Of a DNA stretch of 64,000 nucleotides, positions 44,753 to 53,123 are shown piece after piece (positions within the stretch are counted from its first letter, which is position 1; each line of letters begins with the position of its first letter). A program made the position numbers and the translations under genes. Source of the DNA: Cupriavidus sp. YR651 (GTDB lineage Bacteria; Pseudomonadota; Gammaproteobacteria; Burkholderiales; Burkholderiaceae); NCBI RefSeq assembly GCF_900101625.1, contig NZ_FMYZ01000007.1:248001-312000 (forward strand), written 5' to 3'. The notes under the pieces were generated by a model. The model ran no database searches. It saw nothing but the letters and a program-made list of their open reading frames with translations, and was not told where the DNA came from.

Positions 44753-45019
44753 ATGTCCGAACCGCAACATGATGAAGCGCTGATCAACAACTACCTCGAA
44801 CGCATCTCGGCCTTATCGGTCAGCGCGTTCGACGGCGCCGATGTGAGTCAGGAACTTGCGCAACTGATGCGCGAAGCGGCCACGAAGTGTGGCGGCGGTG
44901 GCAATCTCGCCGTCCTGGCGACACGCCTCAAGGATCGCGCCGAAGCGGCTGACCGTGAAGGTCAGCCCCAGGTGCGCGATACGTTCGCGGCAGCGGCGGC
45001 ATCGCTCGCGAAGGCGTAA
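44753..45019 (+). CDS. Small protein of unknown function
   Basis: An 88-residue mainly helical, Ala-rich protein (EPQHDEALINNYLERISALS, then LRDRAEAADREGQ-like charged helix and AAAAASLAKA at the end). An AAGGAG ribosome site precedes the ATG at 44753; the frame upstream is non-coding repeat-like DNA with several GTCCGCT copies. Function unknown. Confidence 0.6.
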   Translation: MSEPQHDEALINNYLERISALSVSAFDGADVSQELAQLMREAATKCGGGGNLAVLATRLKDRAEAADREGQPQVRDTFAAAAASLAKA

Positions 45020-45169
45020 CGCAACAACTCAAGACGAGGCGCGCACGGCCGCACGACTAGATCATCGTGCGTACGTCGCGCACGCGAAAACATCGCGGGC
45101 GAAGCGCCACGCGATGCAATTTTGGTTCTACTGGGAATCGCCTTGACCGGACGGTCAGGACAAGATGTT

Positions 45170-45245
45170 TGGTTGCGGGGGCAGGACTTGAACCTGCGAC
45201 CTTCGGGTTATGAGCCCGACGAGCTGCCAACTGCTCCACCCCGCG
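45170..45245 (-). tRNA. Initiator tRNA-fMet (CAT)
   Basis: Reading the minus strand, the 76-base cloverleaf begins CGCGGGG and ends CCCCGCAACCA, giving the C1-A72 mismatch typical of initiators. The anticodon stem has the initiator GGG/CCC pairs around CTCATAA. The encoded CCA is present. Confidence 0.96.
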
Positions 45246-45259
45246 TCTGAAGGAAACGG

Positions 45260-45288
45260 AGTATGGGGGATTCATCACCATAAGGCAA
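45260..45288 (-). promoter_or_regulatory. Candidate promoter of tRNA-fMet
   Basis: On the minus strand TTGCCT (45288-45283) and CATACT (45265-45260) are 17 bases apart, 15 bases before the tRNA. Confidence 0.45.
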
Positions 45289-45309
45289 CCTTTATTTGCA
45301 CCGGGAAAA

Positions 45310-45338
45310 AGAAAACGCCCTCGCGGGCGTTTTCTTTT
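45310..45338. terminator. Bidirectional terminator
   Basis: GAAAACGCCC/GGGCGTTTTC with loop TCGC and flanking A and T runs. It ends the minus-strand small gene at 45421. Confidence 0.8.
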
Positions 45339-45420
45339 TGGGGCAAGGCATGTCTGCAGGTCGCGGAATGTTGTTGGTGGCTTCTCGACATTGCGCCTGT
45401 CAGTCGCGTCCTTGTCGGCG

Positions 45421-45660
45421 CTATGCGATGCGACGCAGCCTCACCTGGCTATCCAGGTCCTCAAGGGTTTCCTCGATATAGCGATTCACCTGATCCAGTG
45501 CCTGCAGCTTGGTATCGAACGGCTGCTGCGGAAATGGATTATGCCGCGCGATCAAGACCTCGCCGCTTTCCCGCCGGACGATTTCGATCATGATGCCCCA
45601 CCTGCCCTTCGGCAAGGCAATGACTTCATAGATGATCTTGAATCCTTCGTACTCGCGCAT
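45421..45660 (-). CDS. Small conserved-looking protein of unknown function
   Basis: A 79-residue protein with a beta-rich start (REYEGFKIIYEVIALPKGRW) and helical end. An AAAGGAG ribosome site precedes the ATG. No signal peptide. The pattern resembles small DUF proteins of Burkholderiales, but I cannot name a family. Confidence 0.6.
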   Translation of the reverse strand: MREYEGFKIIYEVIALPKGRWGIMIEIVRRESGEVLIARHNPFPQQPFDTKLQALDQVNRYIEETLEDLDSQVRLRRIA

Positions 45661-45837
45661 GGCGCACTCCTTTTCTCTGCTGCTGGCGCGCGAGAATCCG
45701 CGCGCTTCGCAACCAGACTAGAAGTCGCACCGCCAAACAAAAATGATCTCCATCAATCGGCGATCATCGAGATAAATCACGGCATGATATAGGCCATTGC
45801 GCGCATCGCAATGACTGCAAAAAGCTGCGCCGACGCC

Positions 45838-46116
45838 TCAGATAACCGGCCCCAGCAACTTGTCGATCACCGCATACGCCGCACTGAACGCCGCCACCTC
45901 CGCCGCACGGCGTGTGACGAAAACTTGCGAGCCGCTCGACAGGATTTCGGTTTCGCCAGCGTCCGCGGTATCGGCACCTTCCTGCGCAATGCGCACTTCG
46001 TACCCCCACACCTCTTCGTCACGCACACTGCCGGCGACGGATTCGCGATGCGACGACACCAGCACGTATGCATCCATGCCGCGATAACCTTCTACCCGCC
46101 ACTCGTCCTGATGCAT
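45838..46116 (-). CDS. Small protein of unknown function
   Basis: A 92-residue protein starting MHQDEWRVEGYRGMDAYVLV, acidic in the middle and helical at the end (AAEVAAFSAAYAVIDKLLG). The GGAGGT ribosome site ahead of 46116 fixes the start; the frame stays open back through tRNA-Arg but that part is not coding. Function unknown. Confidence 0.6.
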   Translation of the reverse strand: MHQDEWRVEGYRGMDAYVLVSSHRESVAGSVRDEEVWGYEVRIAQEGADTADAGETEILSSGSQVFVTRRAAEVAAFSAAYAVIDKLLGPVI

Positions 46117-46244
46117 GAGCACCTCCACGATGGAAATGGGTCGATGATAGTTTGAACCGCACAACGCCGCACCGTTCCGGGTGCGCACGAAGCACCGGAG
46201 CGAAGGGAACTGAAAAACCGGAGGGGGGAATGAAGAGAATGAAA

Positions 46245-46275
46245 AAAGGGCTTCCGTTTCCGGAAGCCCTTTCTT
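46245..46275 (-). terminator. Terminator of tRNA-Arg
   Basis: AGGGCTTCCG/CGGAAGCCCT with a short loop; on the minus strand a run of six T follows. It lies 12 bases after the tRNA 3' end. Confidence 0.83.
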
Positions 46276-46286
46276 ACTAAACAGGT

Positions 46287-46363
46287 TGGCGCGGCTGGCA
46301 GGATTCGAACCCACGACCCCTTGGTTCGTAGCCAAGTACTCTATCCAACTGAGCTACAGCCGC
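46287..46363 (-). tRNA. tRNA-Arg (ACG)
   Basis: A 77-base cloverleaf on the minus strand: acceptor GCGGCTG pairs with CAGCCGC, the anticodon stem CTTGG/CCAAG holds ACG (wobble inosine after modification, reading CGN codons), T loop GGTTCGAATCC and encoded CCA. Confidence 0.97.
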
Positions 46364-46377
46364 AACCGAGAAGTGAG

Positions 46378-46405
46378 ATTATATAGAAGTTTTCAGTTTT
46401 GTGAA
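46378..46405 (-). promoter_or_regulatory. Promoter of tRNA-Arg
   Basis: On the minus strand TTCACA (46405-46400) and a perfect TATAAT (46383-46378) are 16 bases apart, 15 bases before the tRNA. Confidence 0.72.
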
Positions 46406-46486
46406 CCCCCTACGCCGCATTTTTTCGCGCGACGCGTCCGGCAGGCGCAACTTCTATAATGAGAACCCGAAGAAGTGATCCGGACC

Positions 46487-47059
46487 ATGAACAAGGCATT
46501 TGTGAAAGAGTCGTCCAACGACGACGACGACGATCTCCCCGAGGGCGCCACCCCGCTGCCGGCCGGTACGAAGAACTACATCACCGCCACCGGCTACAAC
46601 CGCCTGCGCGACGAACTGATGCACCTCATCGATGTGGATCGTCCCGAGGTCGTGCAGATCGTCTCCTGGGCCGCATCCAACGGCGACCGCTCCGAGAACG
46701 GCGACTACCTCTACGGCAAGAAGCGACTGCGCGAAATTGATCGCCGCATCCGCTTTCTTACGCGCCGACTCGACAAAGCCGAAGTCGTCGATCCGTCCTT
46801 GCAGGGCGACAACGATCAGATCTTCTTTGGCGCCACCGTCACATATGCGACCCACGCCGGTGAAGAGACCACGATCACGATCGTCGGCATGGATGAGGTC
46901 GACCTCGACAATCACCACGTCAGCTGGATCTCGCCGATCGCCAAGGCACTGATCAAGGCGCGCGAGGGCGACACCGTCGCGCTGCGCACGCCAGCCGGTG
47001 TCGAACAGATTGATATCCTGGAAGTCCGCTATCCGCCAAAGGACGCGGCGACGCACTGA
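46487..47059 (+). CDS. greB: Transcription elongation factor GreB
   Basis: A 190-residue GreA/GreB-family factor that enters the RNA polymerase secondary channel and stimulates cleavage of backtracked RNA. The coiled-coil tip acidic pair lies in SNGDRSENGDYLYGKKRLRE near residue 65, and the C-terminal FKBP-like domain ends with EQIDILEVRYP. The KRLREIDRRIRFL sequence favours GreB over GreA. An acidic stretch DDDDD at about residue 11 is an extension. TATAAT at 46455-46460 is a plausible -10. An in-frame GTG at 46475 is possible. Confidence 0.93.
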   Translation: MNKAFVKESSNDDDDDLPEGATPLPAGTKNYITATGYNRLRDELMHLIDVDRPEVVQIVSWAASNGDRSENGDYLYGKKRLREIDRRIRFLTRRLDKAEVVDPSLQGDNDQIFFGATVTYATHAGEETTITIVGMDEVDLDNHHVSWISPIAKALIKAREGDTVALRTPAGVEQIDILEVRYPPKDAATH

Positions 47060-47074
47060 AGCGGCCGGCGGCGC

Positions 47075-49747
47075 TCAGCCGTCGTTGCGGTCCCGGAAGA
47101 TGCGGATCACGTCCGGGTTGCGCCGCAGCCCGCGCATCACGTTGGCCAGGTGCAGGCGACTCTGGACCTGGATGACGAACTGCATGTAGGTGGCCTCCTG
47201 GTGGCCGGCCTGCTGCTGCTCCATGGCCACGTGGGCCACATTGGCATCGGCAGCCGTAAGGTCCGCCGCAACGCGGGCCACGATGCCCTTCACATTGCGC
47301 ACCATCACCTTGATCGACACGTCGAACGCGTGCGCCGTCTTCTTGGCCCACATCACCTCGATCCAGTGCTCCGGATCCTTGCTGTGCAGGCGCTTGGCAA
47401 TCTTGCAGTCCTGCACGTGGATCTGCAGCCCTTCGCCCTTGCCAAGGTAGCCAACGATCGAGTCGCCGGGAATCGGCCTGCAGCAGGCCGAGAAGATCAT
47501 CGACATGCCTTCGTCGCCGGTGATCGCCACCGCCGGGGCTTCCTCGCCCGCGAACGTCTGCACCGCCGCCAGCAGAGCGCTGTCGACATCGCCGGACAGC
47601 TCCTGCAGCAGGATCTCCATGCGGCGCGCCACTACGGCAGGCACGCGCCGACCCAGTGCCAGATCCGCGAAGATGTCTTCCCTGTGCTTGTTGCCGGTCC
47701 ACTGGATCATGCGATCCCAGACCGCCTGCGGCACTGCCTTGAGCTCGATGCCAAGCTGACGGGCCGACTGTTCCAGCAGGCGCTCGCCAAGCTGGATCGC
47801 TTCGTCGAGCTTGGTCGTCTTCAGGTAGTGGCGGATCGCCGCGCGCGCCTTGCCGGTGCGCACGAATGCCAGCCACGCCGGGTTCGGCTTGGAATACGGC
47901 GCCGTCACGACCTCGACGATATCGCCGCTCTTGAGCTCCGTGCGCAACGGCAGGAGTTCGTTGTTGATCTTGACCGCCACGCACTGGTTGCCCAGGTCGC
48001 TGTGCACCGCGTAGGCAAAGTCGAGGGCCGTGGCGCCACGTGGCAACGCGCGAATGTGGCCCTTAGGCGTAAACACATAGACCGCATCCGGGAACAGGTC
48101 GATCTTGACGTGCTCCAGGAATTCCTGCGAATCACCGGTCTGGCTCTGGATATCGAGCAAGGACTGCAGCCACTGGTGCGCCTGCTGCTGGATATCGTTG
48201 GCGTGATCGGCCTGGTGCTTGTACATCCAGTGCGCCGCCACGCCGGCTTCGGCGATCTGGTGCATGCCGCGCGTGCGGATCTGGAACTCCACCGGCGTGC
48301 CGAACGGCCCGACCAGCGTCGTGTGTAACGACTGGTAGCCGTTGATCTTCGGAATGGCGATGTAGTCCTTGAACTTGCCCGGCATGGGCTTGTACAGGCC
48401 GTGCAGCGCGCCCATCGCCATGTAGCAGTGCATCTGCGTTTCCACGACCACGCGGAAGCCGTAGACGTCCAGCACCTGCGAGAACGACAACTGTTTGTCG
48501 TGCATCTTTCGATAGATGCTGTACAGCGTCTTCTCCCGGCCGGACAGTTCCGCCACGATGCCGGCATCGGCCAATGCCTTCTGCGCGGCTTCCAGGATGC
48601 GCTTGACCACCTCGCGCCGGTTGCCGCGCGCGGCCTTCACGGCCTTTTCCAGCGTGGCGTAACGGAACGGCGAGCCGACCTTGAACGACAGCTCCTGCAG
48701 CTCGCGATAAATCGTGTTGAGACCCAGCCGATGCGCAATCGGCGCGTAGATCTCCATGGTTTCCAGCGCGATCCGGCGCCGCTTCTCGGGCGGCACGAAA
48801 TCGAGCGTGCGCATGTTGTGCGTGCGATCGGCCAGCTTGACCAGGATCACCCGCACGTCGCGCGCCATCGCCAGCAGCATCTTGCGGAAGCTCTCCGCCT
48901 GCGCCTGCTCGCGGCTCTGGAATTCGAGCTTGTCCAGCTTTGTCAGGCCATCCACCAGTTCGGCGACCTTCGGACCGAACTTCTCGGCCAGTTCGCTCTT
49001 GGTGATGCCCTGGTCTTCCATCACGTCGTGCAGCAACGCCGCCATGATGGATTGCACGTCCAGCTTCCAGTCCGCACAGAGTTCCGCCACCGCCACCGGA
49101 TGGGTGATGTAGGGCTCGCCGCTCTGACGGTACTGGCCCAGGTGGGCCTCGTCGGAAAACTGGAAGGCTTCGCGTACCAGTGCCTGGTCGGCAGGCTTCA
49201 GGTACGCGAGCTTTTCCAGCAGACGCGAAATGGAGATGACCTGCTGTCGCGGCGGCACGGCCGGCTGCGACGTCGGGCCAAAGAAGTGCCGGTACGACTG
49301 CGCCAGCACGGCATCGATGAACAGATCGCCGCCTGGTGCCACCGGCACCGTCCCCACCACGGGTTCCGCCACCAGTTCATTGGCAAGGACCGCGCGTGCC
49401 TTGCCCTGCTGGATCGGCGGCACGACGGCGCGCTCTCCGACGACGTTGTCGCCGAGCGGATCGGGCAGATTGGGGGCGCCGGTACGGGCGGTCATGGGGG
49501 GCTGGCCGGGTGTGCCGCGCTTACGTCCGGACGGACGTCCGGGTGAACCGGAGGGCGCAGGTGGCAGGGCCGCGGTTGCGGATGGCGACAGAGGCAGCGG
49601 TGCGCCAGGCGCCACAGATGTGGCGATTGCGCCAGGCGTACCCGGCACTGGCACCGGCTGTTCGCTCGCCGCCGGCTGCCCGCGCTGCGTCCGTGCGTCC
49701 GGGGTACCGGGCGGGACGATCGCGGAATTGGGCGGCGAGGAAGACAT
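47075..49747 (-). CDS. spoT: Bifunctional (p)ppGpp synthetase/hydrolase SpoT
   Basis: An 890-residue long RelA/SpoT homologue. After a disordered Pro/Ala/Gly-rich extension (about residues 1-85) come the HD hydrolase domain (LLHDVMED near 237), the synthetase domain (YRKMHDKQLSFSQVLDVYGF near 420; KFKDYIAIPKINGYQSLHT near 457, the positively charged variant of the RxKD motif that marks bifunctional enzymes), TGS near 555-615 and an ACT domain at the end. HD and synthetase residues appear intact. It ends the yicC-gmk-rpoZ-spoT cluster. Conserved sequence begins only after residue 140, so a later start such as Met85 is possible. Confidence 0.93.
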   Translation of the reverse strand: MSSSPPNSAIVPPGTPDARTQRGQPAASEQPVPVPGTPGAIATSVAPGAPLPLSPSATAALPPAPSGSPGRPSGRKRGTPGQPPMTARTGAPNLPDPLGDNVVGERAVVPPIQQGKARAVLANELVAEPVVGTVPVAPGGDLFIDAVLAQSYRHFFGPTSQPAVPPRQQVISISRLLEKLAYLKPADQALVREAFQFSDEAHLGQYRQSGEPYITHPVAVAELCADWKLDVQSIMAALLHDVMEDQGITKSELAEKFGPKVAELVDGLTKLDKLEFQSREQAQAESFRKMLLAMARDVRVILVKLADRTHNMRTLDFVPPEKRRRIALETMEIYAPIAHRLGLNTIYRELQELSFKVGSPFRYATLEKAVKAARGNRREVVKRILEAAQKALADAGIVAELSGREKTLYSIYRKMHDKQLSFSQVLDVYGFRVVVETQMHCYMAMGALHGLYKPMPGKFKDYIAIPKINGYQSLHTTLVGPFGTPVEFQIRTRGMHQIAEAGVAAHWMYKHQADHANDIQQQAHQWLQSLLDIQSQTGDSQEFLEHVKIDLFPDAVYVFTPKGHIRALPRGATALDFAYAVHSDLGNQCVAVKINNELLPLRTELKSGDIVEVVTAPYSKPNPAWLAFVRTGKARAAIRHYLKTTKLDEAIQLGERLLEQSARQLGIELKAVPQAVWDRMIQWTGNKHREDIFADLALGRRVPAVVARRMEILLQELSGDVDSALLAAVQTFAGEEAPAVAITGDEGMSMIFSACCRPIPGDSIVGYLGKGEGLQIHVQDCKIAKRLHSKDPEHWIEVMWAKKTAHAFDVSIKVMVRNVKGIVARVAADLTAADANVAHVAMEQQQAGHQEATYMQFVIQVQSRLHLANVMRGLRRNPDVIRIFRDRNDG

Positions 49748-49820
49748 GGGGACGGCCCCTGGAATCCGGCTGGATGCGTGCGCACGCGAAGCTAGGATGA
49801 ACCACAGACCGCCCTGGCAA

Positions 49821-50024
49821 TCAGGTCGGTACCTTCTTCAGCATCTCGATGCCAACCTGGCCCGATGCGATTTCACGCAGCGCCACCACGGTGGGCTTGT
49901 CCTTGGCTTCGACCTTGGGCGTATGGCCCTGCACGAGCTGGCGTGCGCGGTACGTCGCCGCGAGCGCGAGCTCGAAGCGGTTCGGGATGTGTTTCAGACA
50001 ATCTTCGACGGTAATACGCGCCAT
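49821..50024 (-). CDS. rpoZ: RNA polymerase omega subunit
   Basis: A 67-residue omega subunit with the conserved [20 protein letters not shown] start and the [13 protein letters not shown] segment. It assists RNA polymerase assembly and forms part of a ppGpp site. It lies between gmk and spoT as in most proteobacteria. Confidence 0.96.
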
Positions 50025-50109
50025 ATCAAATCCACCTTGGGATGAAACCTGTTCGACAGGCCGTCATTTTACAGCACGCGGCCGGAAACGTTCCGGCCGC
50101 CCTCTGGGA

Positions 50110-50760
50110 TCAGTGAATTCCCAGTTCGATAAACAGCTCGGTGTGCCGGGCCTTCTGCGACGAAAAGCGCAGACGGGTCGCACGAACGACGTTCTGCAAC
50201 TGCTCCAGCGCGTCCGCGAACACCTCGTTGATGATCACGTAGTCGGACTCCGATGCATGCGACATTTCGCTGCCCGCGGCCAGCAGGCGACGCACGATCA
50301 CGTTCGGCTCGTCCTGACCACGTTTCTTCAGCCGTTCTTCCAGCGCCGTCAGCGACGGCGGCAGGATGAAGATCTCCACGGCATTGGAAAAGCGCTGGTG
50401 CACCTGCTGCGCGCCCTGCCAGTCGATCTCCAGCAGCACGTCGTTGCCCTGGGCCATCTGCTGCTCGATCCAGACACGCGACGTGGCGTAGTAGTTGCCA
50501 TGCACCTCGGCCCATTCCAGGAAGTCGCCGCGGTCCCGCGCCGTGCGGAACTCGTCGACCGACGTGAAGTGGTACTCGCGGCCGTTCTCCTCGCCCGGGC
50601 GCGGCTTGCGCGTGGTGTGCGAGATCGACAGGCGGATGGCCGGGTCCTGCGCCAGCAGCGCGTTCACCAGCGTGGACTTGCCGGCCCCTGAGGGTGCCAC
50701 CACCATGAACAGGTTGCCGGGATAGGCGGTATCGATGGCGGTGTGTGTCGTTTCGCTCAT
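50110..50760 (-). CDS. gmk: Guanylate kinase
   Basis: A 216-residue kinase converting GMP to GDP. Walker A is VAPSGAGKSTLVNAL near residue 21; SHTTRKPRPGEENGREYHF near 47 and LEIDWQGAQQV near 107 are the GMP-binding and Walker B regions. The ATG at 50760 lies four bases after the yicC stop; an extended frame upstream overlaps yicC and is not used. Confidence 0.96.
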   Translation of the reverse strand: MSETTHTAIDTAYPGNLFMVVAPSGAGKSTLVNALLAQDPAIRLSISHTTRKPRPGEENGREYHFTSVDEFRTARDRGDFLEWAEVHGNYYATSRVWIEQQMAQGNDVLLEIDWQGAQQVHQRFSNAVEIFILPPSLTALEERLKKRGQDEPNVIVRRLLAAGSEMSHASESDYVIINEVFADALEQLQNVVRATRLRFSSQKARHTELFIELGIH

Positions 50761-50764
50761 GATC

Positions 50765-51700
50765 TTATTCGAGGTTTTGAATCTGTTCACGCATCTGCTC
50801 GATCAGGAGCTTGAGCTCCATCGACGCATCGGCCAGTTCCTTGGCCGCAGCCTTGGACCCCAGCGTGTTCGCCTCGCGATTGAGCTCCTGCATCATGAAG
50901 TCCAGCCGCTTGCCGACCTGGCCACCCTTCTTCAGGATATGCCGCGTTTCGTTGAGGTGGGCCTGCAGACGCGACAGCTCTTCGGCGATGTCAATCCGGA
51001 TGCCGTACACCGTGGCTTCCTGGCGGATGCGCTCGGCGATCTCGTCGCGGCTCATCGACGGCATGCCGGTCGGCGCGGCCAGGTTGAACGCCTCCTGCAG
51101 ACGCTCCGTCAGCTTTTCCTGATGATGGGCGATCAGTTGCGGGATGGTCGGCGTCAGGCGCTCCACGATCGCCAGCATGGCCTCGATGCGGTCCACCAGC
51201 GTGGCCTTGAGCGCCTCGCCCTCGCGGCGGCGAGCTTCCAGCAGTTGGGTCAGTGCCTCGCGGGCGGCACCGGTCACGGCCTCGCGCAGCGATTCCTGCG
51301 ACAACTCAGGCTCCACCAGCACGCCGGGCCAGCGCAGGATCTCGCCCATGCGCAGCGACCCCGCGCCGCTGAACGTCGCGGCCACGGTCGATTCCAGCGC
51401 GCGGATCTGATCCAGCAGTCCCTGGTTCAGTGCCAGCGTGGCGCCGCCCGTGTCCGTACGCTGCAGGTTGATGCGGCATTCCAGCTTGCCTCGCGACAAC
51501 TCCCCCATCAGCATTTCACGCAGCGCCGGCTCAAAGGCGCGGCATTCCTCAGGGGCGCGGAACAACAGGTCGAGAAAACGCGAATTGACAGTCCGGAATT
51601 CCACCGAAACCGATGCGGTGCGGCCGCTGGGCTCGCCCTGGGCGTTGGTCAGCGGCGCCTGGCGGGTCGCCAGGCCATAGCCTGTCATGCTGTGGATCAT
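50765..51700 (-). CDS. yicC: YicC-family endoribonuclease
   Basis: A 311-residue YicC/YloC protein with the signature start MIHSMTGYG, SVEFRTVNSRFLDLLFRAPE near residue 33 and the C-terminal DUF1732 region ending ASMELKLLIEQMREQIQNLE. Family members are metal-dependent endoribonucleases. It is the first gene of the yicC-gmk-rpoZ-spoT operon and diverges from the Ser/Thr kinase gene. Confidence 0.94.
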   Translation of the reverse strand: MIHSMTGYGLATRQAPLTNAQGEPSGRTASVSVEFRTVNSRFLDLLFRAPEECRAFEPALREMLMGELSRGKLECRINLQRTDTGGATLALNQGLLDQIRALESTVAATFSGAGSLRMGEILRWPGVLVEPELSQESLREAVTGAAREALTQLLEARRREGEALKATLVDRIEAMLAIVERLTPTIPQLIAHHQEKLTERLQEAFNLAAPTGMPSMSRDEIAERIRQEATVYGIRIDIAEELSRLQAHLNETRHILKKGGQVGKRLDFMMQELNREANTLGSKAAAKELADASMELKLLIEQMREQIQNLE

Positions 51701-51905
51701 TGTCGGTATTCTCGCGAAAAGGTCAGAAAATGGGGTGAAAACAGGCCAGGCCGGCGTGCCCGCCGACCGTCCGGCGGCTATTTAAAAATCATCGAAAATA
51801 AGCGGTCGGAAAGCGCAGATATTTGGCAACAGTCCCCGCTAATGATTTCTTTACAAGTGACCGATTAGCCGGGAGAATCCGGGAGCAAATGAGGTCCCGA
51901 ATCCT

Positions 51906-52961
51906 ATGACAGAGTCCAAGGGCGCTAACCAAACCAAGAGTGCGCCGCTGCCCATCGGCACGCTGCTGGCCAACTACCGTATTGTAAAGAAGTTGGCCAG
52001 TGGGGGGTTCAGTTTCGTTTACCTCGCCACCGATGAAACCGGCGCCCCCGTGGCCATCAAGGAATACCTGCCGTCGTCGCTTGCCAGGCGCAACCCCGGC
52101 GAGCTGATTCCGGTCGTCCCCGATGAAAATGCCGCGTCGTTCCGGCTGGGCCTCAAATACTTCTTCGAGGAAGGCCGCTCGCTGGCGCGTATTTCTCATC
52201 CGAGCGTGGTTCGCGTGGTGAATTTCTTCCGCGAGAATTCCACGGTCTACATGGTCATGAACTACGAGCTGGGCAAGACGTTGCAGGAGCATATTCTGCA
52301 GGCCCGGCAGCAGGGCAAGCCCAAGGTATTGCGCGAACGCTTTATCCGCAAGGTATTCCACGACCTGATGAGCGGCCTGCGCGAAGTGCATATTCACAAA
52401 CTGCTGCACCTGGACATCAAGCCCGGCAATATCTACCTGCGCGAGGACGAATCGCCGATCCTGCTGGACTTCGGTGCCGCGCGGCAGATCCTGACGATGG
52501 AGGCCGCCCGCTTCCAGCCGATGTACACGCCAGGCTTTGCAGCACCCGAACTCTACGGCAAGCACTCCGATCTGGGCCCGTGGACGGACATCTACAGCCT
52601 GGGCGCCACACTCTACGCCTGCATGGCCGGCATGCCCCCACAGGAGGCCAACCAGCGCGAGAAGGAAGACCGCATGGGCGAGTCCATCTCCCGCCTGCGT
52701 GCCACGTACACAAACGGCCTGGTGGATCTGGTCGAATGGTGCCTGCGCCTGACGCCTTCCGAACGTCCGCAAAGCGTGTTCCGGTTGCAGAAGGAACTGC
52801 GCGATCAGAGCAATGCACTGGGCGAGCAATCGGCCGCCGCCGCGGCTGCCGCCGGCCCGGTGACGGAGCGTATGAACGCCACCAGCCGCTTCATGACCTT
52901 GCTGCGCCGCCGCGACGATGCCGCCATCCGTGCCACGGAGGCGGGCCCAAGCGGCGATTGA
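51906..52961 (+). CDS. Hanks-type serine/threonine protein kinase
   Basis: A 351-residue cytoplasmic kinase. The Gly-rich loop is LASGGFSFVYLA near residue 31, the ATP Lys is in VAIKEYLP near 51, the catalytic loop HLDIKPGNI near 168 and the Mg site DFGAAR near 188. The catalytic loop has Leu in place of the Arg of HRD, so it is a non-RD kinase and may not need activation-loop phosphorylation. A low-complexity Ala tail follows the domain after about residue 305. No membrane segment or PASTA repeat. It is paired with the PP2C gene 162 bases downstream. Confidence 0.92.
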   Translation: MTESKGANQTKSAPLPIGTLLANYRIVKKLASGGFSFVYLATDETGAPVAIKEYLPSSLARRNPGELIPVVPDENAASFRLGLKYFFEEGRSLARISHPSVVRVVNFFRENSTVYMVMNYELGKTLQEHILQARQQGKPKVLRERFIRKVFHDLMSGLREVHIHKLLHLDIKPGNIYLREDESPILLDFGAARQILTMEAARFQPMYTPGFAAPELYGKHSDLGPWTDIYSLGATLYACMAGMPPQEANQREKEDRMGESISRLRATYTNGLVDLVEWCLRLTPSERPQSVFRLQKELRDQSNALGEQSAAAAAAAGPVTERMNATSRFMTLLRRRDDAAIRATEAGPSGD

Positions 52962-53123
52962 ATCACGATGCGCCGGCCCGCCAAAGCGACCTGGCCGGCG
53001 CCACCCCAGAACCCACGATGGACGCCCCGATGCCCGCCGCCCCGGAACTGATGCGCAACATGCGTAACACCAGTCTCGTTGCCGGCCGCAAGCGTCCCCG
53101 AAACGACTTACCGTAAAGCCAAC

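Noticed and set aside
46117..46335. N-terminal extension of the 92-residue protein
   Set aside because: The frame runs through tRNA-Arg; a GGAGGT site supports the start at 46116.
53018..53116. 32-codon frame between kinase and phosphatase (ends RKRPRNDLP)
   Set aside because: No Shine-Dalgarno site and no conservation evidence; could be revisited with ribosome profiling.
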